Shown piece by piece: positions 39,201 through 48,946 of a DNA stretch of 64,000 bases. The position numbers and the translations under genes were made by a program. Where the stretch lies: contig NZ_FMCW01000004.1 in the NCBI RefSeq assembly GCF_900091595.1, positions 62,001 to 126,000 on the forward strand. Direction: 5' to 3'. The notes beneath the pieces were generated by a model that worked only from the letters and a program-made list of their open reading frames with translations, did no database searches and was not told where the DNA came from. Numbering within the stretch: position 1 is the first letter of the stretch; the number at the start of each line of letters is the position of its first letter. This DNA is from Micromonospora haikouensis (GTDB taxonomy: Bacteria > Actinomycetota > Actinomycetes > Mycobacteriales > Micromonosporaceae).

Positions 39201-42038
39201 ACCGTCGACGGCCCGCTGGTCGCGTCCGCGAACGTGCCGGGCACCGGCGGCTGGCAACAGTTCGTCGACGTGACCGCCCCGGTCACCGGCCCGGCTGAGG
39301 GCACGCTGTACTTCCTCGCCAAGGACCCGGCCGGCGGCACCGGTTCGCTGTTCAACGTCAACTGGATGGACTTCATCGGCCGCGGCGTCACCGAGAACGC
39401 GCCGCCGCAGGTCAGCGCCACGGCGACGCCGACCACCGGCATCGCGCCGGTCACCGTCGCCTTCGACGGCACGGCCACCGACGCCGAGGGCGACACCCCG
39501 CTGACGTACGCCTGGGACTTCGGCGACGGCAAGACGGCGTCGACCCTCGACGCCACCCACACGTACACCGTGCCGGGCACCTTCACCGCCACCCTGACGG
39601 TGACCGACGCCCGGGGCGCGAAGGCGTACGTGACCGTCCCGGTGAAGGTGGAGGCGGCCAACACGTCCTGCTTCGGGGCGCGTTCGGACGACTTCCTCGG
39701 CACCAGCCTCGACAAGAGCCGCTGGACCGTGGTCCGGGAGAACCAGCTCTACTCGGTCTCCGGCGGGTCGCTGCGGCTGCCCACCGCCTCCGGTGACCTG
39801 TACGGCACGACCAACGGCGCCACCAACCTGGTCCTCCAGCCCGCGCCCAGCGGGTCCTGGCAGGCCACCACGAAGGTCACGCTGCCCGTCACCGCCAACT
39901 ACCAGCAGGCCGGCCTGCTGATCTACGGCGACGACGACAACTACGCCAAGCTGGACCTGCTCTACTCCGGCTCCCGCCGGGTGGAGTTCATCCGGGAGAC
40001 GGCCGGGTCGCCCCGCAACGAGGGGGCGGACGCCACCGCCGCGCCGGCCGGTGACACCATCTGGCTGCGGATGACCAGCGACGGCACCAACCTGACGGCG
40101 GAGATGTCCGGCGACGGGATCACGTTCACCCCGGTCGGCCGGTCCGCCGCGCTCGCCGGGATCAGCAACCCCCGGATCGGACTGTTCGCCCTCAACGGCG
40201 GCACCACCGCCCCGGTGGTGGACGCACAGTTCGACTTCTTCCAGGTCACGCCCGACGAGCCGGCCGGCCCGGTCGACCCGTCGGACGAGTTCGGTGGCAC
40301 CGCGCTCGACAAGTGCCGCTGGAACGCGATCCTGCGGGAGGACGCGGCCACCTACCGGGTGACCGGTGGCGCGCTGCAGATCGACGTGCCGAAGGGTGAC
40401 ATCTACGGCACCGGCAACACCGGGCCGACGAACTTCATCCTCCAGACCGCGCCCTCGGGCGACTGGACCCTGGAGACGAAGGTCGACGGCAGCCTGCTGG
40501 CCGAGCAGTACCAGCAGGCGGGTCTGATCGTCCACGCCGACGACGACAACTACGTCAAGTTCGACTTCATCGTGGACAACCAGGCCGGTCAGACGGTCTC
40601 CCGGCGGCTCGAGTTCCGCAGCGAGGTCGGCGGTACCGTGCAGAACCCGCAGCCGCAGGTCTCCAACCTGACCTCGGGCGTGTGGTACCTGCGGGTGGCG
40701 CGCACCGGGAACGACTTCACCGGGTCGTACTCGGCTGACGGGCAGGAGTGGACGACGCTCGGCACGGTGAGCAACACCGCCGTCGGGGCCACCCCGAAGA
40801 TCGGTCTGTTCACCCTCGGGGCCAACGCGGCCACGTCGAAGACCGCGTCGTTCGACTACTTCCGGCTCTCCACCAAGGTGGCCGACACGGCCGCGCCGGT
40901 GACCACCGCCACGGTCTCCGGCACCCCGACCGAGGGCTGGCACACCGCGCCGGTCACGGTCACCCTCGCGGCGGCCGACGAGGCCGGCGGCAGCGGGGTG
41001 GCCGCCACCGAGTACCAGCTCGACGGTGCCACCACGTGGACCGCGTACACCGAGCCGGTGCAGGTCACCGGTGACGGCGCGCACGAGGTGCGGTTCCGGT
41101 CGACCGACAAGGCCGGCAACGTGGAGGAGGCCAAGAAGGTCGCCGTGAAGATCGACGCCACCGCGCCGGTCAGCTCGGCGGCGTTCGCCCCGGCGAACGA
41201 CGACGGCTGGCACGCCGGCACGGTTCCGGTGGTGCTCACCTCCACCGACGCCGGTTCCGGGGTCAAGAAGCTGGAGTGGTCGCTCGACGGCGGGGCCTGG
41301 ACGGCGTACACCGCGCCGGTCGAGGTGACCGGGAACGGCTCGCACGAGCTGCTCTACCGGGCCACCGACACCGCCGGCAACGCCGAGTCGCTGAAGTCGG
41401 CCGTCGTGAAGATCGACGGTGACAAGCCGACGCTGCTGGTCTCCGGCATCGCCGACGGCCAGCTCTACGGCGACAGCCAGGACGTGCGAATCTCGTGGCA
41501 GGCGGTCGACCCGACCTCCGGCGTCAAGACGATGTCCGGCAAGTTGGACGGCAAGACGTACGCCAGCGGCACCCTGCAGCCCATGTACGAGCTGCCGCTC
41601 GGCCTGCACGAGCTGGTCGTGACCGCGACCGACAAGGCGGGTAACTCCACCTCCTCGACGGTCCGGTTCTACGTCACCACCTCGTTCCGGGACATGCAGA
41701 ACCTGCTGGACCGGTTCAAGGCGACCGGACGACTCTCCAACGTGGCGCACCGCAAGCTGTCCAACAAGCTGGACGCTGTGCGGGCCTCCGAGGCGGAGGG
41801 CAACGACAAGCGGGCGGTGCAGCAGTTGACCGCCTTCAAGGCGTTGGCCACCGATGCCGCCCTGGTGACCGACACGGACGTCCGGGACGTGCTGGTCCGG
41901 GACGCCGACGCCATGATCGTCCGGCTCGGTGGCGCGGCCACCAAGGCCGGCGTCAAGGCGAACGACAACAAGTCGGTCGACGGGGCGGGCCGGCTCGGCG
42001 CCGACCCCACCCGGATCGCCGAGGGCGGTTCGCTGTAA
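36219..42038 (+). CDS. Secreted multidomain ThuA / glucose-sorbosone dehydrogenase protein
   Basis: 1,939 residues with a Sec-type signal peptide (RRRR start, cleavage near AQA/AP). Order: ThuA-like domain (about 55-275), beta-propeller of the PQQ-dependent glucose/sorbosone dehydrogenase family (about 287-710), PKD domain (717-804), linker, CBM6-like domain (918-1055, EYFTATG to NWMDFIG), second PKD (1059-1145), two laminin-G/DUF1349-like domains (1150-1344 and 1354-1549), three Ig-like repeats with W-DGA-WTAYT pattern (1556-1817), and a C-terminal helical FIMAH-like module (1824-1905). It probably binds and oxidises or modifies carbohydrate outside the cell; substrate unknown. GTG at 36219 follows AAAAGGAG; earlier frame is not signal-like. 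Confidence 0.88.
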   Translation: MSPSRRRRIPRGILSSSLLSLSLVATGLVAGTPAQAAPAAAQAAPLAAPVAAAATDPFSVLVFSKTAAFRHDAIPAGIAAIQKLGVDNGFTVDTTEDGAAFNDANLAKYQAVIWLSTTGDVLNADQQAAFERYIKAGGGYAGVHAASDTEYDWPWYGKLVGAYFNNHPANQQATVKVEDHAHPSTATLPDKWSRFDEWYNFRTNPRANVHVLASLDEKSYTPGSGAMGADHPTAWCQDYDGGRSWYTGGGHTQQSYVEPEFLTHLLGGIRTAAGVEKADCGASKTSNFDKVTLDSNTNNPMELDIAPDGRVFYAERDGRVQIIKPDTSNTVTATKLDVFTGNEDGLLGLRLDPDFATNKWIYLYYAPAGGGPRNYLSRFTVNGDAIDKATEKVVLQVDTQRNTCCHAGGSMTFDSKGNLYLATGDNTNPFESNAFTPIDERAGRQDYDAQRSAGNTNDLRGKVIRIHPEDDGTYTIPTGNLFAPGTAKTRPEIFGMGFRNPFRIGVDQKTDTLYVADYGPDANSANPDRGPEGLVEWNIVATAGNYGWPYCTGNNKAYNDYTFPNGPSGAKFNCAAPVNDSPNNTGLTNLPPAIPATVDYGYAGDPRFPEIGGGGAPMGGPVYRYDADSTSDRKWPAYYDGKALLGEWNQSKMYTMQVSQDGKSLIDINQLLTGMTMVRPMDFEFGPDGALYLIEWGSGFGGNNDNSGVYRIDYTAGSRAPIAQASADPTSGPAPLTVNFSSAGSRDPDGGTLTYSWAFGDGQTSTQANPTHTYATAGDYTAQLTVTNPSGRTAVANVPVTVGNTAPTVTIEFPPNGGFFEWGDQVKYTIKVTDPEDGTIDCDRVQLQVLLGHDEHAHPLEQHTGCTGTVQTSLASGHGAEANVFGVFEATYTDKGGAGGAGELTGRAIEQLQPKRKQAEYFTATGRAPGSTGGGDPGVQKETTTDTAGGNQNIGFIEDGDWWSLAPASLTGIDSIRFRAASSVQGGRIEVRSGTVDGPLVASANVPGTGGWQQFVDVTAPVTGPAEGTLYFLAKDPAGGTGSLFNVNWMDFIGRGVTENAPPQVSATATPTTGIAPVTVAFDGTATDAEGDTPLTYAWDFGDGKTASTLDATHTYTVPGTFTATLTVTDARGAKAYVTVPVKVEAANTSCFGARSDDFLGTSLDKSRWTVVRENQLYSVSGGSLRLPTASGDLYGTTNGATNLVLQPAPSGSWQATTKVTLPVTANYQQAGLLIYGDDDNYAKLDLLYSGSRRVEFIRETAGSPRNEGADATAAPAGDTIWLRMTSDGTNLTAEMSGDGITFTPVGRSAALAGISNPRIGLFALNGGTTAPVVDAQFDFFQVTPDEPAGPVDPSDEFGGTALDKCRWNAILREDAATYRVTGGALQIDVPKGDIYGTGNTGPTNFILQTAPSGDWTLETKVDGSLLAEQYQQAGLIVHADDDNYVKFDFIVDNQAGQTVSRRLEFRSEVGGTVQNPQPQVSNLTSGVWYLRVARTGNDFTGSYSADGQEWTTLGTVSNTAVGATPKIGLFTLGANAATSKTASFDYFRLSTKVADTAAPVTTATVSGTPTEGWHTAPVTVTLAAADEAGGSGVAATEYQLDGATTWTAYTEPVQVTGDGAHEVRFRSTDKAGNVEEAKKVAVKIDATAPVSSAAFAPANDDGWHAGTVPVVLTSTDAGSGVKKLEWSLDGGAWTAYTAPVEVTGNGSHELLYRATDTAGNAESLKSAVVKIDGDKPTLLVSGIADGQLYGDSQDVRISWQAVDPTSGVKTMSGKLDGKTYASGTLQPMYELPLGLHELVVTATDKAGNSTSSTVRFYVTTSFRDMQNLLDRFKATGRLSNVAHRKLSNKLDAVRASEAEGNDKRAVQQLTAFKALATDAALVTDTDVRDVLVRDADAMIVRLGGAATKAGVKANDNKSVDGAGRLGADPTRIAEGGSL

Positions 42039-42046
42039 CGGAAGAC

Positions 42047-42088
42047 GGGGCCGCTCCCGCCGTGCACCACGACGGCGGGGGCGGCCCC
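42047..42088 (+). terminator. Hairpin after the large secreted protein
   Basis: 17-bp arms (GGGGCCGCTCCCGCCGT with one wobble against its partner) and an 8-nt loop, 8 nt after the stop. Probably limits read-through to the next gene. Confidence 0.75.
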
Positions 42089-42117
42089 ACCCGAACCGAA
42101 CGAGTGGAGCACGGGTG

Positions 42118-42666
42118 ATGCGTACCCTCAGGATCCTCGCCGCCGCGCTCGTCGCGGCGTGCCTGGTGGCGCTGCCGGCGGGCCCGGCGGCGGCGCACGG
42201 CGGAAAGCTCAAGCTGTCGGTGGGCGGCGACGGGGCCGGCGGGGTCACCGTGCTGGCCGTCTACTCCGACGGCCACCGACTGGATCAGCCGGTGCGGTTG
42301 ACCCTCACCGCCAAGGGCGAGGGCGACCGGACGGCAGGTCCGGTGCAGCTCGAAATGTCCGGGGAGGGGCAGGGCTTCTACTCCAGCGGCCCGCTGCTCT
42401 CCCCCGGTCGCTGGCGGGTGACGGTCACCGCGCCGGCCCCGTACAAGACGTCGGCGACCGCGACGGTGCAGGCCCGCCCCGCCCAGACGGCGCCCGCGCC
42501 ACGGCCCGTCGCCGTGCAGGCCGGGCCCGACGAGCGGGACCGGTCGGGGGGCGGCTGGTGGACGTACGCGGCCGGCGGGCTCGTCGCCGTCGCGCTGCTG
42601 GCGGCGGTGCCGCTGCTGCTCGTGCGGCGGCGTCGGCCGGCCGGGCCCGGGGGGCCGGCTGCCTGA
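42118..42666 (+). CDS. Membrane-anchored exported protein, CopC/YtkA-like
   Basis: 182 residues. Signal peptide (RTLRILAAALVAACLVALPAGPAAAHG), a beta-sandwich-like domain of about 90 residues (VTVLAVYSDGHRLDQPVRLTLTAKG, SSGPLLSPGRWRVTVTAPAP), a Pro/Ala linker and a C-terminal TM helix with RRRR stop-transfer. The mature N-terminus starts with a histidine after AHG, as in copper-binding CopC proteins, but other metal ligands are not evident. The ATG at 42118 has GTGGAG upstream. It may work with the preceding secreted protein. Confidence 0.75.
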   Translation: MRTLRILAAALVAACLVALPAGPAAAHGGKLKLSVGGDGAGGVTVLAVYSDGHRLDQPVRLTLTAKGEGDRTAGPVQLEMSGEGQGFYSSGPLLSPGRWRVTVTAPAPYKTSATATVQARPAQTAPAPRPVAVQAGPDERDRSGGGWWTYAAGGLVAVALLAAVPLLLVRRRRPAGPGGPAA

Positions 42667-42686
42667 CCGGGCCGGAAGCCGGACGA

Positions 42687-42718
42687 GGGACGCCGGGGGC
42701 GAGTCGCCCCGGCGTCCC
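42687..42718 (+). terminator. Intrinsic terminator
   Basis: 12-bp arms GGGACGCCGGGG/CCCCGGCGTCCC followed by TTTCG, 20 nt after the stop of the membrane-anchored protein gene. Confidence 0.75.
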
Positions 42719-42781
42719 TTTCGTTTCGGCCCTGCCGGTCGGCCCTGTCCCTCGTCGGCCGGCCCCGTCCCGTCGACCGGC

Positions 42782-43735
42782 TCAGAGGATGGCGTCGAGC
42801 GCGGCCAGGTCGTCGTCGTCGGGCTGCCACCCGCCGGCGCCGGCGTTGGCGCGCACCTGCTCCGGGGTGGTGGCCCCGGCGATGACCGAGGTCACCGCGG
42901 GCCGGGCGGCCAGCCCGCCGATGGCCACCTGCAGCATGGTGAGCCCTCGCTCGGCGGCGTACGCCCCGATCGCCTCGATGGTGTCCCAGCGGGCCGCGGC
43001 GAGGCGCTCGGCGTACCGGCCGCCGCCGGAGAGCCGGCTGCCGGCCGGGGCGGCCTCCCCGCGCTGGTACTTGCCGGTGAGCAGGCCGTTCGCCAGCGGG
43101 AAGAACGGCAGCATGCCGAGGCCGAAGCGCTCGCAGGCGGGGATGACCTCGGCCTCGACGCCCCGCTCCAGCAGCGAGTAGTGGTTCTGCGCGCTGACGA
43201 ACCGGGTGTGCCCGTTGGACGAGGCGACCCAGTCGGCGTCGGCGATCTGCCAGCCGGCGAAGTTGGAGTTGCCCAGGTAGCGCACCTTGCCGGCGCGCAC
43301 CAGGTCGTCGAGGGCGGCAAGCGTCTCGTCGATCGGGGTGCCCGGGTCGGGCTCGTGCATCTGGTACAGGTCGATGTGGTCGGTGCCGAGCCGCCGCAGC
43401 GACGCCTCGACCGCGCGGGCGATGTAGCGCCGGGAGCCCCGGGCGCCGAAGTCCGCCCCGTTGGCCCCGTGCATGTCCATGCCGAACTTGGTGGCCAGCA
43501 CCACCTCGTCGCGGCGGCCCTTGAGCGCCTGACCGAGCAGCTCCTCGGAGGCGCCCTGCGGCTCGCCGTAGATGTCGGCGGTGTCGAACAGGGTGATGCC
43601 GGCGTCGAGCGCCGCGTCGACCACCGCCCGGGTGCCGTCGAGGTCGAGTTTGCGGCCGAAGTTGTTGCAGCCGATGCCGACCACGGACACCACGAGCCCG
43701 GAGTCGCCCAGCCGGCGGTACGTCATCTCAGTCAC
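42782..43735 (-). CDS. Aldo/keto reductase
   Basis: 317 residues. NADPH-dependent TIM barrel with catalytic set visible: Asp and Tyr in FDTADIYGE, Lys in VLATKFG, His in YQMHEPDPG. Potassium-channel-beta-like subgroup (YLGNSNFAGWQIADADWVA). Substrate unknown. GTG 43735 or ATG three codons later could be the start. Confidence 0.9.
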   Translation of the reverse strand: MTEMTYRRLGDSGLVVSVVGIGCNNFGRKLDLDGTRAVVDAALDAGITLFDTADIYGEPQGASEELLGQALKGRRDEVVLATKFGMDMHGANGADFGARGSRRYIARAVEASLRRLGTDHIDLYQMHEPDPGTPIDETLAALDDLVRAGKVRYLGNSNFAGWQIADADWVASSNGHTRFVSAQNHYSLLERGVEAEVIPACERFGLGMLPFFPLANGLLTGKYQRGEAAPAGSRLSGGGRYAERLAAARWDTIEAIGAYAAERGLTMLQVAIGGLAARPAVTSVIAGATTPEQVRANAGAGGWQPDDDDLAALDAIL

Positions 43736-43757
43736 GCGCCCAACCCTATGCCAGGTG

Positions 43758-43810
43758 CAAGGAAGGGCCCCTTCTACACCGTTGTGCGTTAACAGGGGGC
43801 CCTTCCTTAC
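43758..43810. repeat. Palindromic repeat family A, copy 3 (variant core)
   Basis: Arms AAGGAAGGGCCCC and GGGGGCCCTTCCTT with core CTACACCGTTGTGCGTTAACA. Ends 3 nt before the stop codon of the ABC-F gene, as copy 1 does for glmM; the junctions TTCCTTACCCCTA and TTCCTTACCCCTCA are nearly identical. Confidence 0.8.
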
Positions 43811-43813
43811 CCC

Positions 43814-45490
43814 TCACACGTCCCAGACCGGGTCGGGGGTCTCAGTGACCTCGCCGTCCTTGCCGAACAACACGAAGCGGTCGAAGGAGCGGGTGAACCA
43901 GCGGTCGTGGGTCACCGCGATCACCGTGCCCGCGAACGCCGCCAGGCCGGCCTCCAGCGCCTCCGCGCTGGCCAGGTCCAGGTTGTCGGTCGGCTCGTCG
44001 AGCAGCAGCAGCGTCGCCCCGGACAGCTCAAGCAGCAGCACCAGGAACCGGGCCTGCTGGCCGCCGGAGAGGGTGCCGAAGCGTTGGTCGCCCTGCCCGG
44101 CCAGCTCGTACCGGCTCAGCGCGGCCATCGCCGCGTGCCGGTCCATCCCGGCCCGGTGGTCGTCGCCGCGCCACAGCACCTCGACCAGGGTCTTCTGCAT
44201 CAGCTCGGGCCGGTCGTGGGTCTGCGAGAAGTGGCCGGGCCGGACCCGCGCGCCGAGCCGGACCACCCCGTCGTGCACCACCGGGGCCAGCGCGGCGGCC
44301 CCGTCGACCGGGCCGTTGGCCGGGTCCGGGTCGGTGCCGCCCCGGGCCAGCAGCCGCAGGAAGTGCGACTTGCCGGTGCCGTTGGCCCCGAGCACCGCGA
44401 CCCGGTCGCCGAACCAGATCTCCAGGTCGAACGGGTAGGTCAGGCCGTCCAGCTCCAGCTGCTCGGCGATCACCGCGCGCTTGCCGGTCCGCCCGCCGGT
44501 CAGGCGCATCCGGATGTCCTGGTCCTTCGGCGGTACGGGCGGCGGCCCGGCCTCCTCGAACTTGCGCAGCCGGGTCTGCGCGGCCTGGTACCGCGACGCC
44601 AACCCGTCGTTGTACGCGGCCTTCTGCTTGTACATCAGCATCAGCTCGCGCAGCTTCTGGTGCTCCTCGTCCCAGCGGCGGCGCAGCTCGTCGAGGCGGG
44701 CGTGCCGGGCCACCCGCGCCTCGTGCCAGCTCGCGAAGCCGCCCGGGTGGACCCAGGCGCTGCCGCCCTCGACGGCGACGACCCGGTCTGCGGTGCGGGC
44801 CAGCAGCTCCCGGTCGTGCGAGACGTAGAGCACCGACTTGGCCGACTCGCGCAGCCGGTCCTCCAGCCACCGCTTGCCGGGCACGTCGAGGAAGTTGTCC
44901 GGCTCGTCGAGCAGCAGCACCTCGTCGGGGCCGCGCAGCAGCAGTTCGAGGGCGAACCGCTTCTGCTGGCCGCCGGAGAGGGTACGCACCGGACGCTCCC
45001 GGGCCGCGTCCCAGGGCATGTCGAGGACGATCGTCGCGACGGTGTCGAAGACGACCTCGGCGTCGTACCCGCCGGCCTCGCCCCAGGCGGCGAGCGCGTC
45101 CGCGTACGCGAGCTGGGCCTTGGCGGCGGCGTTGCCGAACTTGCCGCGCAGCTCGGCCGCCCGCATGGCCGCCTCGGTCTCGGTGAGCCGGCGGCCGGCG
45201 TCGCGCAACGCCGGCGGGGCGAGCGACAGGGCCAGGTCGGCGAGGGTGGAGTCGTCGCCGATCATGCCGATGAACTGGCGCATCACGCCGAGCCCGCCGG
45301 AGCGGGCGATCCCGCCGCTGCGCACGGGCAGATCGCCGGCGACCATCCGCAGCAGCGTCGTCTTGCCCGCGCCGTTCGGCCCGACCAGGGCCACCTTGGC
45401 GCCCTCGCCGACCCGGAACGACACGTCGGTGAAGAGCTCCCGGCCGTCGGGGAGGATGTGCCCCACGGCTGCCACGTCCACGTATCCCAC
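43814..45490 (-). CDS. ABC-F family ATPase
   Basis: 558 residues, two ATPase cassettes and no TM segment. First: GPNGAGKTTLL, LSGGQQKRFALELLL, LLLDEPDN. Second: GANGTGKSHFL, LSGGQQARFLVLLLEL, LLLLDEPTDNLD. The linker between them is charged and helical (LRRRWDEEHQKLRELMLMYKQKA). ABC-F proteins act on ribosomes in translation or antibiotic protection; which applies here is unknown. GTG start. Confidence 0.93.
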   Translation of the reverse strand: MGYVDVAAVGHILPDGRELFTDVSFRVGEGAKVALVGPNGAGKTTLLRMVAGDLPVRSGGIARSGGLGVMRQFIGMIGDDSTLADLALSLAPPALRDAGRRLTETEAAMRAAELRGKFGNAAAKAQLAYADALAAWGEAGGYDAEVVFDTVATIVLDMPWDAARERPVRTLSGGQQKRFALELLLRGPDEVLLLDEPDNFLDVPGKRWLEDRLRESAKSVLYVSHDRELLARTADRVVAVEGGSAWVHPGGFASWHEARVARHARLDELRRRWDEEHQKLRELMLMYKQKAAYNDGLASRYQAAQTRLRKFEEAGPPPVPPKDQDIRMRLTGGRTGKRAVIAEQLELDGLTYPFDLEIWFGDRVAVLGANGTGKSHFLRLLARGGTDPDPANGPVDGAAALAPVVHDGVVRLGARVRPGHFSQTHDRPELMQKTLVEVLWRGDDHRAGMDRHAAMAALSRYELAGQGDQRFGTLSGGQQARFLVLLLELSGATLLLLDEPTDNLDLASAEALEAGLAAFAGTVIAVTHDRWFTRSFDRFVLFGKDGEVTETPDPVWDV

Positions 45491-45546
45491 GCGGGCATCC
45501 TGCCTGAGCGGGCCGGCCCGGCGACAGCCGATTACCGGTGCGCAGG

Positions 45547-46161
45547 TCAGCGGGTGACCCGCAGCACCCGGTAGCCCTTCTGGCTGGCGTGCCGGCCCAC
45601 CTGCCAGCCCTGCTCGGTCAGCCAGCGGTGCAGCGAGTCGCCGCCGAGGTGGCGGGCGACCACCAGCCAGGCCACGCCGTCGGGGGCGAGCCGGGGCAGC
45701 CAGCGCAGCAGCAGCTCGTGCAGGCCCTCCTTGCCGATCCGGATGGGCGGGTTGGACCAGAGCTGGGCGAACGTCACGTCGTCCGGCACGGCGTCGGGGG
45801 CGGCGACCCGGACCCGGTCGGCCGCGCCGACCCGCTCGGCGTTGGCGGCGGTGAGCGCCCGGGCCCGCTCGTTGACGTCGACGGCCCAGACGGTGGCGGC
45901 CGGGGCGCTGCCGGCCAGCACGCAGGCGATCGGGCCGAAGCCGCAGCCCAGGTCCAGCAGGTTCCCGGCGGCGTCGGGGGCCGGCAGGTCGGCCTTGCGC
46001 AGCAGCACGGCGGTGCCGGCGTCGAGGCGGTCGGCGGAGAAGACGCCGCCGGCCGAGGTCAGCGTGTAGTCGCGCCCGGCGACGGTGAACTCGACCTCCC
46101 GGGGGCGGGCGGCGGTTCCGGGTTCAGCGGAGAAGTAGTGGTCGCCGGTCACGCCCGGCAT
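45547..46161 (-). CDS. Class I SAM methyltransferase, RsmC-like
   Basis: 204 residues. SAM-binding LLDLGCGFGPIACVLA, acidic loop VWAVDVNERA, and the catalytic NPPIR motif of N2-guanine rRNA methyltransferases such as RsmC. The protein matches only the catalytic half of E. coli RsmC, common in Gram-positives. ATG 46161; an internal GTG is possible. Confidence 0.88.
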   Translation of the reverse strand: MPGVTGDHYFSAEPGTAARPREVEFTVAGRDYTLTSAGGVFSADRLDAGTAVLLRKADLPAPDAAGNLLDLGCGFGPIACVLAGSAPAATVWAVDVNERARALTAANAERVGAADRVRVAAPDAVPDDVTFAQLWSNPPIRIGKEGLHELLLRWLPRLAPDGVAWLVVARHLGGDSLHRWLTEQGWQVGRHASQKGYRVLRVTR

Positions 46162-46299
46162 TCTCGCACTGGCGTCGCCGCCCGCCGGGCGGGGTCCGGG
46201 GCGGCGGCCCGGCCGCGTGCCCCCGGGGCGGCCCGACGGACCCGCCGCAGTTTCCGGGTATTACCCCCTAAAGGGACAATAGCCCCTACTCTGGGTCGC

Positions 46300-47400
<1,101 letters not shown>

Positions 47401-47429
47401 GGCGACGGCGGGAACGGCCGGGGCGGCTC

Positions 47430-48275
47430 TCAGCCCTCGACGGCGAGCCCGCCCGTGGGCACGCGGAGCCGGCGGGTCGCCTCGGCGCGGCGGGCGTACT
47501 CGGCGGGGTCGTCGGGATAGCCGACGGCGACCAGCGTGAGCCCGTGCGCCGGGGCCACCGTCACCTCGCTGGACCGCTCCCGCCGGGTCAACAGGCCGCC
47601 CGGCCACTGCACCGGACGCCGCCCGTCCCCCGCCACCAGCATCGCCCCGACCAGGCTGCGCACCATCGCCTGACAGAACGCGTCGGCCTGGACGGTGGCG
47701 ACCAGCAGGCCGTCGGGGTCGCGCCGCCAGTCCAGCCGGGTCACCTCGCGCAGGGTGGTGGCGTGCTCCTTACGCCGGCAGTACGCGGCGAAGTCGTGCT
47801 CCCCCACCAGCCCCGCCGCCGCGGCGTTGAGCAGGTCGAGGTCGAGCGGCCTCGGCCAGGCCAGCACCTCGTGCCGGCGCAGCGGCTCGGCGCCGAAGGG
47901 CGCGTCGGTCACCCGGTACTCGTAGCGCCGGAAGGTCGCCGAGAACCGGGCGTCGAAGTCCGCTGGCACCTCGGTCATCGCCCGCACCCGCACGTCGGTA
48001 GGGAGCAGCCGGGCCAGCCGGCGCAGCAGCCGCCCCTCGTGCTCGGCCCACACGGCGGCCGGCAGGTCGAGGTGGCAGACCTGGCCGGTCGCGTGCACCC
48101 CGGCGTCGGTCCGCCCGGCCACGGTCAGCCCCGTCGCCACGCCCGCGCCGAGGACCAGGTCCAGGGTCTCGGCGAGCACGCCGGCCACCGTCCGCCGGGT
48201 CGGCTGGGCCGCCCAACCGGAGAAACCGGTCCCGTCGTACGCGACCGCCAGCCGCAGCCGGACCCGATCGTCCAC
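47430..48275 (-). CDS. truA: tRNA pseudouridine(38-40) synthase
   Basis: 281 residues. Catalytic aspartate in AGRTDAGVHATGQV; other TruA segments RLAVAYDGTGFSGWAAQP, FDARFSATFRRYEYRV, CRRKEHATTLREV and FCQAMVRSLVG are present. GTG at 48275 follows GGAGG. It sits downstream of rplQ, separated by a hairpin; rplM does not follow it here. Confidence 0.95.
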   Translation of the reverse strand: MDDRVRLRLAVAYDGTGFSGWAAQPTRRTVAGVLAETLDLVLGAGVATGLTVAGRTDAGVHATGQVCHLDLPAAVWAEHEGRLLRRLARLLPTDVRVRAMTEVPADFDARFSATFRRYEYRVTDAPFGAEPLRRHEVLAWPRPLDLDLLNAAAAGLVGEHDFAAYCRRKEHATTLREVTRLDWRRDPDGLLVATVQADAFCQAMVRSLVGAMLVAGDGRRPVQWPGGLLTRRERSSEVTVAPAHGLTLVAVGYPDDPAEYARRAEATRRLRVPTGGLAVEG

Positions 48276-48292
48276 CTCGTACCTCCTCACGG

Positions 48293-48331
48293 GTCGGGCC
48301 CGGCACCCCAGGAAGGGATGCCGGGCCCGAC
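48293..48331 (-). terminator. Hairpin after rplQ
   Basis: 13-bp perfect arms GTCGGGCCCGGCA and complement, 15 nt past the rplQ stop, 18 nt before truA. Probably a terminator or attenuator for the rpoA operon. Confidence 0.7.
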
Positions 48332-48345
48332 GGTGCTGCCGTTGC

Positions 48346-48912
48346 TCAGGCCTTGTTCTCGGTGCCCTCGGCGGCCTCGTCGCTGTCCTCGCGGGCGGCG
48401 GCGGTGTCACCGGACGCCGACACCGGCGCCTCGGAGTCCTGGTCGGCCTCGGCCGACGCGGGGGTCTCCTCGGCCGGGGCGAGCGCCTCGACCTTGTCCT
48501 GCTGCGCGGCCTTGCGGGTCGCGGTCTTCTTGTTCGCCTTCGGCTCGGCGACCTGAAGCTCCTCGACCAGCTCGATGATCGCCATCGGAGCGTTGTCGCC
48601 CTTGCGCGGACCGGTCTTCACGATCCGGGTGTAGCCACCCGGACGGTTCGCGTACCGGGGCGCGATCTGGTCGAACAGGGAGTAGACCACGTCCTTGTCC
48701 TTGACGACGCCCAGCACCCGCCGACGGGAGGCGAGGTCGCCCCGCTTGGCCTTGGTGATGAGCTGCTCGGCCAGCGGACGCAGCCGCCGGGCCTTCGTCT
48801 CGGTGGTCTTGATCTTGCCGTGCTGGAACAGCGCGGTGGCCAGGTTGGCCAGCATCAGCCGCTCGTGCGCGGGGCTGCCGCCGAGGCGGGGGCCCTTGGT
48901 GGGCGTGGGCAT
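48346..48912 (-). CDS. rplQ: 50S ribosomal protein L17
   Basis: 188 residues. The N-terminal 120 ([33 protein letters not shown]) are the conserved L17 body; the rest is an acidic, alanine-rich extension typical of actinobacterial L17 and of unknown role. Follows rpoA by 34 nt. Confidence 0.97.
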   Translation of the reverse strand: MPTPTKGPRLGGSPAHERLMLANLATALFQHGKIKTTETKARRLRPLAEQLITKAKRGDLASRRRVLGVVKDKDVVYSLFDQIAPRYANRPGGYTRIVKTGPRKGDNAPMAIIELVEELQVAEPKANKKTATRKAAQQDKVEALAPAEETPASAEADQDSEAPVSASGDTAAAREDSDEAAEGTENKA

Positions 48913-48946
48913 GCTTGGTGCTCCTCAGGTGTGGCGGCAGCGGGGA

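Noticed and set aside
36267..42248. Very long open frame (about 1,990 codons) on the minus strand opposite the secreted ThuA-dehydrogenase gene
   Set aside because: It mirrors the codon pattern of the real gene at high GC, has no signal or domain, and the plus-strand product is fully recognisable.
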